Source of the DNA: Bradyrhizobium sp. CSS354
GTDB taxonomy: Bacteria > Pseudomonadota > Alphaproteobacteria > Rhizobiales > Xanthobacteraceae
DNA length: 64,000 bases
Assembly (NCBI RefSeq): GCF_029051725.1
Contig: NZ_JAACFU010000001.1
Coordinates: 682,001-746,000 of the forward strand
Direction of reading: 5' to 3'
Positions 52,623 to 61,021 of this stretch are shown here, piece after piece. Positions within the stretch are counted from its first letter, which is position 1; every line of letters begins with the position of its first letter. Made by a program: the position numbers and the translations under genes. The notes under the pieces were generated by a model. It saw only the letters and a list, made by a program, of their open reading frames with translations, ran no database searches and had not been told where the DNA came from.

Positions 52623-52786
52623 TGGGCCAAAGCCGCAGCCGCCCAGCGTGGTTAATCGGGCATCACCATTCGCGCCGCCTTTTGGAGGCCACCCGCGGTG
52701 CCCCATATCCTTAATGGTTGTGGCAAGGCGACCTTAACCACCGCCGGCATAGACTTCCGCTCCTGCAACGAGTTGGACTCTCTCGC

Positions 52787-53782
52787 ATGGCGGCCAATTT
52801 CCAGTCGATCCGCTACAGCCTCGTCATCCCCGTATTCAACGAGGAAGCGGTGTTGCCGGTGCTGCTGCGCAGGCTCGACCTGGTTTTGTCCCGGCTCGAC
52901 GGGCCGGCAGAAGCAATCTTCGTCGACGACGGCAGCAGTGATTCCAGCTCGATCGTGCTCCAGGCGCTCGCCACGCGCGACCCGCGCTTTCGCTATATCG
53001 GCCTGTCGCGAAATTTCGGCCATCAGATCGCCATTACCGCCGGCATGGACGCCGCGCAAGGTGAAGCGATCATCGTCATGGATGCCGACTTGCAGGATCC
53101 GCCCGAAGTGATCGAGCAATTGATCGCAAAATGGCAGGAAGGCAACGACATCGTCCACGCCCGGCGCCTGTCGCGCGACGGCGAAAGCCGATTCAAGCGC
53201 GCGACCGCGCATCTGTTCTACCGGCTTCTCGGCAGGATGTCCTCGGTCGGCATCCCCGCCGATGTCGGCGACTTCCGCCTGATCGATCGCAAGGTGCTCG
53301 ACGCGCTTCGGCAGATGCCGGAGCAGGACCGCTTCGTACGCGGCATGATCGCCTGGCTCGGCTTCCGGCAGGCCGAGGTCACCTTCCACCGCCTCGAGCG
53401 AGCAGCGGGTGAGACCAAATATCCACTGTTCAAGATGGTGCGGCTCGCGATGAACGCCGCGCTCGGCTTTTCCGATCTGCCCTTGCGGCTCGCAATCTGG
53501 TGCGGATTGACCGTCTCGGGACTCGCACTGCTCTACGGCGGTTGGGTGATCCTGTTGTGGCTCAGCAACGATAGTCATCTCGTCACCGGCTGGTCCTCGA
53601 CGATGGTCGTCGTGTCCCTGCTGTGTGGAATGAACATGCTGATGACGGGTATCGTGGGGCTTTACGTCGGCCGCATCCACGCCGAGGTGAAACGTCGCCC
53701 GCTCTACGTCGTGCAGACCCGCGCCGGCTTCGACCGCAACGAGGCGGCGGCCGCACCCGCGATCCACGCCGTCAACCAGTGA
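52787..53782 (+). CDS. Family 2 glycosyltransferase, polyprenyl-phosphate type
   Basis: The 331-residue protein has the GT-A domain (VIPVFNEEAV, nucleotide site VDDGSSD at 46-52 and metal site MDADLQDPP with Asp99 and Asp101), then two C-terminal membrane helices (about 235-260 and 275-295). The pattern fits DPM1/GtrB/ArnC-like enzymes that load a sugar onto undecaprenyl phosphate. The ATG at 52787 gives the family start. The next gene begins at its stop codon. Confidence 0.88.
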   Translation: MAANFQSIRYSLVIPVFNEEAVLPVLLRRLDLVLSRLDGPAEAIFVDDGSSDSSSIVLQALATRDPRFRYIGLSRNFGHQIAITAGMDAAQGEAIIVMDADLQDPPEVIEQLIAKWQEGNDIVHARRLSRDGESRFKRATAHLFYRLLGRMSSVGIPADVGDFRLIDRKVLDALRQMPEQDRFVRGMIAWLGFRQAEVTFHRLERAAGETKYPLFKMVRLAMNAALGFSDLPLRLAIWCGLTVSGLALLYGGWVILLWLSNDSHLVTGWSSTMVVVSLLCGMNMLMTGIVGLYVGRIHAEVKRRPLYVVQTRAGFDRNEAAAAPAIHAVNQ

Positions 53783-53790
53783 CCCAGCGC

Positions 53791-54474
53791 ATGACCGAAC
53801 TCTTCGACGGTTATCACGACAACTACCGTGACGTGGTCCAATCCTCGATCGACTTCTCCGGCTTGCCGCATCATTTCTTCATGCGCGCCAAGGCCGATCT
53901 CCTGGGCAATCTGATCGCGCAGCGGCTCGACACGGAGAGGCCGGATATGCTGGACGTCGGCTGCGGCGTCGGCAGCCTTCATCCCCTGCTGCACGGCATG
54001 GTCGGCCGCTTGAGCGGTATCGACGTTTCTTCGGCCAGCCTGGCGCAGGCACGCGCTGACAACGGCAGGGTCGACTACCGCGAGTTTGACGGCCGCACCT
54101 TTCCTTTCGACAATGCCAGCTTCGATCTGGTCACGGCCGTCTGCGTGATGCACCACGTCGTGCCAACCGAATGGGCGCAATTCATCGCGGAGATGCGGCG
54201 CGTGACGCGCTCCGGGGGACTCGTCTGCGTCATCGAGCACAATCCGTACAACCCGCTGACCCGCCTTGCCGTCGCGCGTTGTGAGTTCGACCGGGACGCC
54301 GTGTTGCTCGGGGCCGGCACAACCCGAAAATTGATGGCTTCCGGCGGCCTGCGCGAGATCGGTGCGCGCCATTTCCTGCTGCTGCCCTGGGACACAAGGC
54401 CGGCGCGGCGCCTCGAACACACGCTGAGCGGCGTGCCGCTCGGCGGCCAATACGCCGCCTTCGGGACCGCTTGA
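53791..54474 (+). CDS. Class I SAM-dependent methyltransferase
   Basis: The 227-residue methyltransferase has motif I MLDVGCGVGSLHPLL, the acidic residue of motif II (SGIDVSSASL) and a post-motif LVTAVCVMHHVV. A GTG at 53779 overlapping the previous stop (GTGA) is an alternative start that adds four residues. Its coupling to the glycosyltransferase suggests a glycolipid or nucleotide-sugar substrate, which is inference. Confidence 0.85.
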   Translation: MTELFDGYHDNYRDVVQSSIDFSGLPHHFFMRAKADLLGNLIAQRLDTERPDMLDVGCGVGSLHPLLHGMVGRLSGIDVSSASLAQARADNGRVDYREFDGRTFPFDNASFDLVTAVCVMHHVVPTEWAQFIAEMRRVTRSGGLVCVIEHNPYNPLTRLAVARCEFDRDAVLLGAGTTRKLMASGGLREIGARHFLLLPWDTRPARRLEHTLSGVPLGGQYAAFGTA

Positions 54475-54475
54475 T

Positions 54476-55921
54476 CTATCTTTGCGGCATGTCCCGCCGC
54501 TTGTGCACGACCGCCACGTCGTCGCTGTAGACGCGCTGCCATCGGGGCAGCCGGTCCAGCATCGCTATCGCGGGCGTCCCCGGCGCGAGCAGCGTCGCGC
54601 CGATGTTGTATTCGTCGAGCAACTTGAGAAAGTCGCCGAGGTCGAGCAGCGCCAGGGCGCGATTGTAGCGGTTGATGAACGCCCCCCCGTACAGTTCACC
54701 GCGACCATCGATAAAGGTGGGAATGCCGGCAAAGATCAAATAGCCGCCGAAGGAATAATCGTTGAGCACGTGCCCCGCCGTGGCGAGTTTAGCTTCAGCG
54801 ACGGCAGCCTGAGGGGTAATGGCTGGAGCCGGCCGTATATCACGGGCCAGTGTCGCCCCGCTCGCCACGATCAACACACCGAGCGCGACCAGGTTCAGGC
54901 CGCGCGACGAGCCGGCGGCATCTTCCCCAACCGGTCCACCGAACTTCCGCCCCAGCGGAGCCGCCAGATAGAGCGGCGCCAGCATGGCCAGCAGATCCGC
55001 ATTGCGGATCTGGGCCAGCGCGAAATGCAGCAAGCCGATCACGACCAAGGTACGGACGACCGGCAGCGTCACGCCACGCGAGAGCGCGAAGATGGCGGCC
55101 AGCAGCAGCAACTCGAAGAAGCCTATGTGGCTGAAATCCTGCGGCCGCCATTCCGCAATCCAACCGAGCGCGGGGCCGAGGCCGAGTGTGGTCAGCGGCA
55201 TCAGCAGCGGTTCCGGCCCGTAGGGTGTCAGGCAGGACGCTACGACCGCAAGCGCGGTGAATGGCAGCCACCGCAGGAATACGCGTGGCCATTCGCTGCG
55301 CTTCTCGCGCAGCAGCGCCTCGAGCCCCGCTGGCCCGATCAGTCCAAGCGCCAGCACCACACTGCCGTGCAGATTGGCCCACACGACCAGCAGCGGAAGA
55401 GCCCAATACGGCGGAGGTCCACCACGATCCATGCAGCGTACCAGGGCAGCCGCCCAGGTCACCATCAACGGCAGCACCAGCACGTGTGGCCGCGCCAGCA
55501 TATGCGGCGCCAACAGGATGACGGCCGCGATCACCATGAGCAGCGTGTGGATTGGCGAAAGCTCGCGCAGCAGGAAGAACGTGAACAGGCCAAAGGCGAG
55601 CGCTATCGCCGCGGCGGCGACGACGAGGACGCCCTGCCAGCCGGCAAGCGCGTAGGCTCCGGCGTAGATGATCTCCGAGAGCCATTCGAAGGTGATCCAG
55701 GGGGCGCCGTGCCTCGAAAAAGAAAATGGGTCGCTCGCTGGCAGCGTGCCGTGCGCGATGATCCAGCGCCCGACCTCGATATGAGAATAGCTGTCGGGAT
55801 CATTGAGCAGCCGCGGTCCAAGGATCAGCAGCAGGACATAGACGCCAAGGCTCACCAGCCAGGGAAGCGCCGCACGCGCCGAAAACGGTTGAACCTCGCT
55901 GTGGACGGCCTGGTCACTCAT
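54476..55921 (-). CDS. Multi-pass membrane protein, possibly GT-C type
   Basis: The 481-residue protein has about 10 helices and a C-terminal soluble part. Features such as LLNDPDSYSHIEVGRWIIAH in the first loop, with acidic DPDSY, and a periplasmic C-terminus with FGGYLIFAGIPTFIDGRGEL resemble oligosaccharyltransferase-like GT-C proteins. It is convergent with the methyltransferase gene; the stop codons are only one base apart. The function is unknown. Confidence 0.75.
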   Translation of the reverse strand: MSDQAVHSEVQPFSARAALPWLVSLGVYVLLLILGPRLLNDPDSYSHIEVGRWIIAHGTLPASDPFSFSRHGAPWITFEWLSEIIYAGAYALAGWQGVLVVAAAAIALAFGLFTFFLLRELSPIHTLLMVIAAVILLAPHMLARPHVLVLPLMVTWAAALVRCMDRGGPPPYWALPLLVVWANLHGSVVLALGLIGPAGLEALLREKRSEWPRVFLRWLPFTALAVVASCLTPYGPEPLLMPLTTLGLGPALGWIAEWRPQDFSHIGFFELLLLAAIFALSRGVTLPVVRTLVVIGLLHFALAQIRNADLLAMLAPLYLAAPLGRKFGGPVGEDAAGSSRGLNLVALGVLIVASGATLARDIRPAPAITPQAAVAEAKLATAGHVLNDYSFGGYLIFAGIPTFIDGRGELYGGAFINRYNRALALLDLGDFLKLLDEYNIGATLLAPGTPAIAMLDRLPRWQRVYSDDVAVVHKRRDMPQR

Positions 55922-56113
55922 GGCGAGCGCAAGTTAGGGCCCAAGCGTTAAATTCCTCTTTGACTTGACCGCGCCTGGCTTGGTGCGCGGCGGGCTGGTC
56001 ACGCTTTGTGAACCATCTTCCCGGCTGCGAAATCCGGGCTGCGGCGCTTTGACGACCATGTGAGTCCTGATACCCTTCACAATGTCAATCCACCGACCAC
56101 AGCGGCTTGAAAT

Positions 56114-56539
56114 ATGCGGATGAAAAGCGTGTTGCTTCTGGCTTTGAGCCTCATCTTTGTCGGCGTCTGGTCGCAGGACAGCGCGCGAGGACAGACTTCG
56201 GCCGCGCCGCCGGTTTCGCTTTCTCCGCCCCATGCATCGCCGCCGCATGCGGGCGCTAAAAATTCCAGACCTCCGCCGGCAGCATCCATCAGAGAGGCTT
56301 CGCCGCCGGTCATCGGCGGGCTTCCATCGGCGCCGAACCCGGCGGTCGACTACGATGGCTTCAGCGTAGGCGCCGGCGACGGCAATGACACCTCGAGCCT
56401 GCTAGTCCCGCCGGTGAGGTCTCGCACGGCGAAGGGCTCCAGAGCCGATCCGGGTGCTAAAGGCGCCGCTGAGCAATTGATTGATCAAGAAGACGAGGCG
56501 TTGAAACGCAAGCTGATGATCTGCCAAAGCTGCAAGTAG
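56114..56539 (+). CDS. Exported proline-rich hypothetical protein (141 aa)
   Basis: A signal peptide (SVLLLALSLIFVGVWS) precedes a Pro/Ser/Ala-rich, likely disordered mature part (PPVSLSPPHASPPHAGAK). A CxxC pair occurs at the very end (MICQSCK). Two ATG codons (56114 and 56120) are possible starts. The end is followed by a palindromic repeat. The function is unknown; the terminal CxxC could bind metal or heme or form a disulfide. Confidence 0.6.
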   Translation: MRMKSVLLLALSLIFVGVWSQDSARGQTSAAPPVSLSPPHASPPHAGAKNSRPPPAASIREASPPVIGGLPSAPNPAVDYDGFSVGAGDGNDTSSLLVPPVRSRTAKGSRADPGAKGAAEQLIDQEDEALKRKLMICQSCK

Positions 56540-56543
56540 CAGT

Positions 56544-56629
56544 CGTAGCGGATGGAGCGGAGCGAAATTCGTCATTGGTCTTTCCGGTGGAACGGCCCCG
56601 GATTGCGCTGCGCTCCATCCGGGCTACGG
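56544..56629. repeat. Palindromic repeat, fifth family
   Basis: Left CGTAGCGGATGGAGCGGAGC and right GCGCTGCGCTCCATCCGGGC with TACGG are imperfect mirror images separated by about 35 bp. This GGATGGAGCG/CGCTCCATCC type is widespread in rhizobia (from memory). It starts 5 bp after a stop codon. Confidence 0.75.
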
Positions 56630-56752
56630 CAGCCTGCTGCATGGCTGACCTACCTCCGCGGGCATCGAGCTGTGCTTTACCCTACGCCAATTTCCTGATC
56701 CTCTCTCCCCTAATCAGCCGGACCAACCGGCCTGCCCAGGGAGAGAGACGCC

Positions 56753-58387
56753 ATGAAGCTCGGCACCGCGATTGCGGAAATCATGAAGCGCGAGGGGATC
56801 GAGATCCTCTGCGGCTATCCGGTCAACCATCTGATCGAGCATGCGGCGAAGGCCGATATCCGGCCGGTGATGGTACGGCAGGAGCGCGTCGGCATCCACA
56901 TGGCGGATGCGATCTCGCGGGTGACATCGGGACGCTCGATCGGCGCGTTCTGCATGCAGCATGGCCCCGGTGCGGAGAATGCGATGGGCGGCGTCGCGCA
57001 ATGCTACGGCGAATCCGTTCCCGTGCTGGTGCTGCCGATGGGCTATCAGCGCAGGCTTGCGCATATCGAGCCGAACTTCAATTCCAGCGAGGCGATGAAG
57101 GCGTTTTCGAAATCGTCGGAACCGATCATCCTCGCCGCGGAAGTCGCCAACATTTTTCGCCGCGCCTTCACCAAGCTGAAAAACGGCCGCGGCGGGCCTG
57201 TCATCGTCGAGATCCCCGCCGACATGTGGAACGAAGATGTACCGGAGCCGCTGAACTACACGCCTGTGCTGCGCACCCGCTACGGCGCGGACCCCGTTCA
57301 TGTGAAGGAGGCGGCCCACCTGCTCGTCAACGCCAAGCGCCCGGTGATCTATGCCGGCCAGGGCGTGCATTACGCGCAGGCCTGGCCGCAATTGAAACGG
57401 CTGGCCGAACGGCTCGCCATTCCCGTCACCACCAGCCTTGGGGGCAAATCGTCCTTCCCGGAAACGCATCCACTCTCGCTTGGCTCCGGCGGCCTTGCGG
57501 TGCCGCGCGCGGTGCCGAAGTTCCTGGCCGACGCCGACGTCATTTTCGGCATTGGCTGCTCCTTCACCGAGACCAATTTCGGCATCGCGATGCCGAAAGA
57601 CAAAACCATCATCCACTCGACGCTCGATCCGAACCATCTCAACAAGGATGTGGAAGCCAGGATCGGCCTCGTCGGCGATGCCGGGCTCGTGCTCGACGCG
57701 CTGCTGGAGGAAATCGGCAAGACCGTCACCGCGGATCGCGACGCATCGGCGGTGGCAGCCGAGATCGCGGCCTCGCACAAGGAGTGGCTGGCGAAATGGA
57801 TCCCGAAGCTCACCAGCAATGATGCGCCCTTGAGCCCCTATCGCGTACTGTGGGACTTGCAACACACCGTCGACGTGGGCAACACGATCATCACCCACGA
57901 TGCCGGCAGTCCGCGCGACCAGCTCTCGCCGTTCTGGAAGTCGGTCGAGCCCCTCACCTATCTCGGCTGGGGCAAGACGACGCAACTCGGCTACGGTCTT
58001 GGGCTCGCAATGGGCGCGAAACTCGCAAAGCCCGACAAGCTCTGCATCAATGTCTGGGGCGACGCGGCGATCGGCTTCACCGGAATGGATTTCGAGACCG
58101 CGGTGCGCGAGCGCATCCCGATCATGTCGATCCTGCTGAACAATTTTTCGATGGCGATCGAATTGAAGGTGATGCCGGTCTCGACCGAGAAATATCGGTC
58201 GACCGACATTTCCGGCGACTACGCCGCGATGGCACGCGCCTTCGGCGGCTATGGCGAGCGGGTGACGAGACCCGAGGACATCATCCCCGCGATCAGGCGC
58301 GGCATCCAGGAGACGCAGGAAGGCGTTCCCGTGCTGCTGGAGTTCATCACCAGCAAGGAGACCGAGGTGTCGCGGCCGGGCACGTAA
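56753..58387 (+). CDS. Thiamine diphosphate-requiring enzyme, acetolactate synthase-like
   Basis: The 544-residue enzyme has the three-domain ThDP fold: an N-terminal domain with the activating Glu44 (VRQERVGIHMADA), a central domain and a C-terminal domain with the ThDP motif starting GDAAIGFTGM (Gly436-Asp437) and ending with LLNN. A GGAGAGAG site precedes the ATG. It is more distant from Oxc, and no acetolactate small subunit gene follows, so it is probably a decarboxylase or lyase of 2-oxo acids. The substrate is not known. Confidence 0.87.
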   Translation: MKLGTAIAEIMKREGIEILCGYPVNHLIEHAAKADIRPVMVRQERVGIHMADAISRVTSGRSIGAFCMQHGPGAENAMGGVAQCYGESVPVLVLPMGYQRRLAHIEPNFNSSEAMKAFSKSSEPIILAAEVANIFRRAFTKLKNGRGGPVIVEIPADMWNEDVPEPLNYTPVLRTRYGADPVHVKEAAHLLVNAKRPVIYAGQGVHYAQAWPQLKRLAERLAIPVTTSLGGKSSFPETHPLSLGSGGLAVPRAVPKFLADADVIFGIGCSFTETNFGIAMPKDKTIIHSTLDPNHLNKDVEARIGLVGDAGLVLDALLEEIGKTVTADRDASAVAAEIAASHKEWLAKWIPKLTSNDAPLSPYRVLWDLQHTVDVGNTIITHDAGSPRDQLSPFWKSVEPLTYLGWGKTTQLGYGLGLAMGAKLAKPDKLCINVWGDAAIGFTGMDFETAVRERIPIMSILLNNFSMAIELKVMPVSTEKYRSTDISGDYAAMARAFGGYGERVTRPEDIIPAIRRGIQETQEGVPVLLEFITSKETEVSRPGT

Positions 58388-58501
58388 AACTGGCCGGATT
58401 CTGGCCACAAAACTCGCTGTCGCGGACGCTGGCTCCGGCCGCAGGAGATGTGATAATCCGCGTTGGTGCCGCGCATGTCGCGGCAGCAAGCCGGATTGCG
58501 A

Positions 58502-61003
58502 ATGACCACCCCTTCCGACGACATCGAGGAATTCGAGCGCCTGTTGCAGTCGGCAGCAGCCGAAAACGCGCAGCTTCGAAGCGAGCTTGCGACTGCGCGC
58601 GATCGTCAGAGCGCCAGTGCCGGGATTCTGCGCACCATCGCGGCCTCTCCGTCCGATGCCCGGCCGGTCTTCGAGGCGATCGCGTCCAGCTCCAGGCGTT
58701 TGCTCGGCGGCTTCTCGGCCACCGTGCTTCAGTTCATCGAGGACGAGCTCCACCTCGTGGCGTTCACACCAACCAGCCCCGAGGCGGACGAAGGGCTCAA
58801 GGCGTCGTTCCCGCGCAAGATTGCCGACTTTCCGACCTTCGCGCTGGTGCGTGGCGGCGAGACGATCCAGTTTCCAGATAGCGAAGCCGCGGAGGTCCCG
58901 GAGCTGAACCGGAACCTTGCGCGGCTGCGCGGCTTCCGCAGCGTGCTGTTCATGCCGCTGATGAATCGGGGTACGCCCGTCGGCATGATCAGCGTCACGC
59001 GTGCGGAGCCCGGCGCGTTCGCAGCCGACCTCGTCCAGCTGCTCCAGACCTTTGCCGACCAGGCGGTGATCGCGATCGAGAATGCGCGGTTGTTCAACGA
59101 GACACGCGAGACGCTCGAGCGCCAGACCGCCACCGCCGACATCCTGAAAGTGATGGCCGCTTCACCGTCCGACGTACAGCCGGTGTTCGATGCCATTGCC
59201 GCCAATGCCAATCGGCTGATCGGCGGCTTCTCCACGGCGGTGCTGCGCTACATCGGCGGCGCCGCGCACCTTGCGGCGTTCACGCCGACCGATCCGGCCG
59301 GCGATCGCGTGCTGCAGGCCTCGTTCCCGGTGCCATTCGCGCAATTCCCGCCCTACCAGCTCGTCGCCGCTGGTGTAGCGGCGCAATTGCCCGACACCGA
59401 GGTCGAACCGGCGGCTCGCGACATCGCACGCGCCCGCGGCTACCGCAGCATGCTGTTCGCGCCCTTGATGAGCGACGGCGAGGCCATCGGAATCATCATC
59501 GCCACGCGGCGCGCGACCGGCGCGTTCGGCGAGCATCATGTGCGGCTGCTGCAGACCTTCGCCGACCAGGCGGTGATCGCGATCAAGAATGTCAGCCTGT
59601 TCAACACCACGAGGGAAGCGCTGGAACGGCAGACCGCGACCGCCGACATCCTCAAAGTGATCGCGGCCTCGCCCGCGGATGTGACGCCGGTGTTCCAGGC
59701 GATCTCCGACAGCGCCAAGTCCCTGGTCGGCGGACATTCCTCCACCGTCACGCGCGTCGTCGACGGTCTGCTGCACCTGGCCGCCTTCAGCACCGACAAC
59801 GAAGCCGGCAACGAAGAGCTGCTCAGCTCGTTCCCGGCGCCGCTGTCGGCATCCGGCATTCACAGCCGGGTGGCGACGAGCGGAGAGTTCGCATTCCGCA
59901 GCGACATGCAGAACGAGCCCGACCTCACGGACGCCATGAGAGAGCTGGCGCGGACGCGAGGCTATCGCAGCATCCTCGTGATTCCGATGCTGCGCGACGG
60001 CGTCGCGATCGGCACCATCGGCGTGACGCGGCCGGAGGCCGGTCCTTTCCCGGACAAGGCGATCGCGCTGCTCAAGACCTTTGCCGACCAGGCCGTGATC
60101 GCCATCGAGAACACGCGCCTGTTCAACGAGGTGCAGGATCGCACCAGGGACCTCGCCAAATCGCTCGACGATTTGCGCGCTGCCCAGGACCGGCTGGTCC
60201 AGACCGAGAAGCTGGCGTCTCTCGGCCAGCTCACGGCCGGTATCGCGCACGAGATCAAGAACCCGCTCAACTTCGTCAACAATTTTGCATCGCTCTCCGC
60301 CGAGCTCACGGACGAGCTGAACCAGGCGCTCGCGCCTGTCCCTCTCGCGGACGACGTCCGCAGCGAAGTCGACGAGCTGACCGGGCTCCTGAAGGACAAT
60401 CTCGCGAAAATCGTGCAGCACGGCAGGCGCGCCGACTCCATCGTCAAGAACATGCTGCTGCATTCCCGCGAGGGCGGCGGCGAGCATCGGCTGAGCGACA
60501 TCAACGCGCTGGTCGAGGAGAGCCTCAACCTTGCCTATCACGGCGCCCGCGCCGAGAAGCCACAGTTCGACGTGACGCTGAAGCGCGAGCTCGATCCGGC
60601 GGCCGGGCAAGCGGAAGTGTTTCCGCAGGAGATCACCCGGGTGCTGCTGAACCTGATCTCGAACGGCTTCCACGCGGTGGCCAAGCGCAAATCGGATGAC
60701 GGCGCCGCCGATTACGAGCCGGTGGTGATCGCCGCAACACGCGACCGGGGCGACAGCATCGAGATCCGCATCCGCGACAACGGCGCCGGCATTCCGCACG
60801 AAGTGAAAGAAAAGATGTTCGATCCGTTCTTCACCACCAAGCCGGCCGGCGAAGGCACCGGCCTCGGATTGTCGATGAGCCACGACATCGTGGTGAAGCA
60901 GCACGGCGGCACCATCGACGTCGCGACGGAGCCGGGCAAGTTCACGGAATTCACGATCCGGCTGCCCCGACAGAGCAGCTTTTCAGACAAGAACCAGAGA
61001 TAG
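58502..61003 (+). CDS. Soluble histidine kinase with three GAF domains
   Basis: The 833-residue cytoplasmic kinase has three tandem GAF domains (about residues 35-200, 205-370 and 375-545). Their linkers repeat the sequence LQTFADQAVIAI and ATADILKV(M/I)AASP at intervals of 169 and 174 residues. HisKA follows, with His583 in GIAHEIKNPLNFVNN, then a HATPase (NLISNGFHAV, DNGAGIP, GEGTGLGLSM). The kinase core is of the type expanded in Bradyrhizobium. GAF ligands are unknown. No regulator gene is adjacent. Confidence 0.88.
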   Translation: MTTPSDDIEEFERLLQSAAAENAQLRSELATARDRQSASAGILRTIAASPSDARPVFEAIASSSRRLLGGFSATVLQFIEDELHLVAFTPTSPEADEGLKASFPRKIADFPTFALVRGGETIQFPDSEAAEVPELNRNLARLRGFRSVLFMPLMNRGTPVGMISVTRAEPGAFAADLVQLLQTFADQAVIAIENARLFNETRETLERQTATADILKVMAASPSDVQPVFDAIAANANRLIGGFSTAVLRYIGGAAHLAAFTPTDPAGDRVLQASFPVPFAQFPPYQLVAAGVAAQLPDTEVEPAARDIARARGYRSMLFAPLMSDGEAIGIIIATRRATGAFGEHHVRLLQTFADQAVIAIKNVSLFNTTREALERQTATADILKVIAASPADVTPVFQAISDSAKSLVGGHSSTVTRVVDGLLHLAAFSTDNEAGNEELLSSFPAPLSASGIHSRVATSGEFAFRSDMQNEPDLTDAMRELARTRGYRSILVIPMLRDGVAIGTIGVTRPEAGPFPDKAIALLKTFADQAVIAIENTRLFNEVQDRTRDLAKSLDDLRAAQDRLVQTEKLASLGQLTAGIAHEIKNPLNFVNNFASLSAELTDELNQALAPVPLADDVRSEVDELTGLLKDNLAKIVQHGRRADSIVKNMLLHSREGGGEHRLSDINALVEESLNLAYHGARAEKPQFDVTLKRELDPAAGQAEVFPQEITRVLLNLISNGFHAVAKRKSDDGAADYEPVVIAATRDRGDSIEIRIRDNGAGIPHEVKEKMFDPFFTTKPAGEGTGLGLSMSHDIVVKQHGGTIDVATEPGKFTEFTIRLPRQSSFSDKNQR

Positions 61004-61021
61004 ACTCGCCCGGAGGATGCC

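Noticed and set aside
56753..58387. Calling the ThDP enzyme a second oxalyl-CoA decarboxylase
   Set aside because: Its cofactor-site and central-domain sequences differ from the Oxc at the left edge, and no CoA-transferase or oxalate carrier is adjacent.
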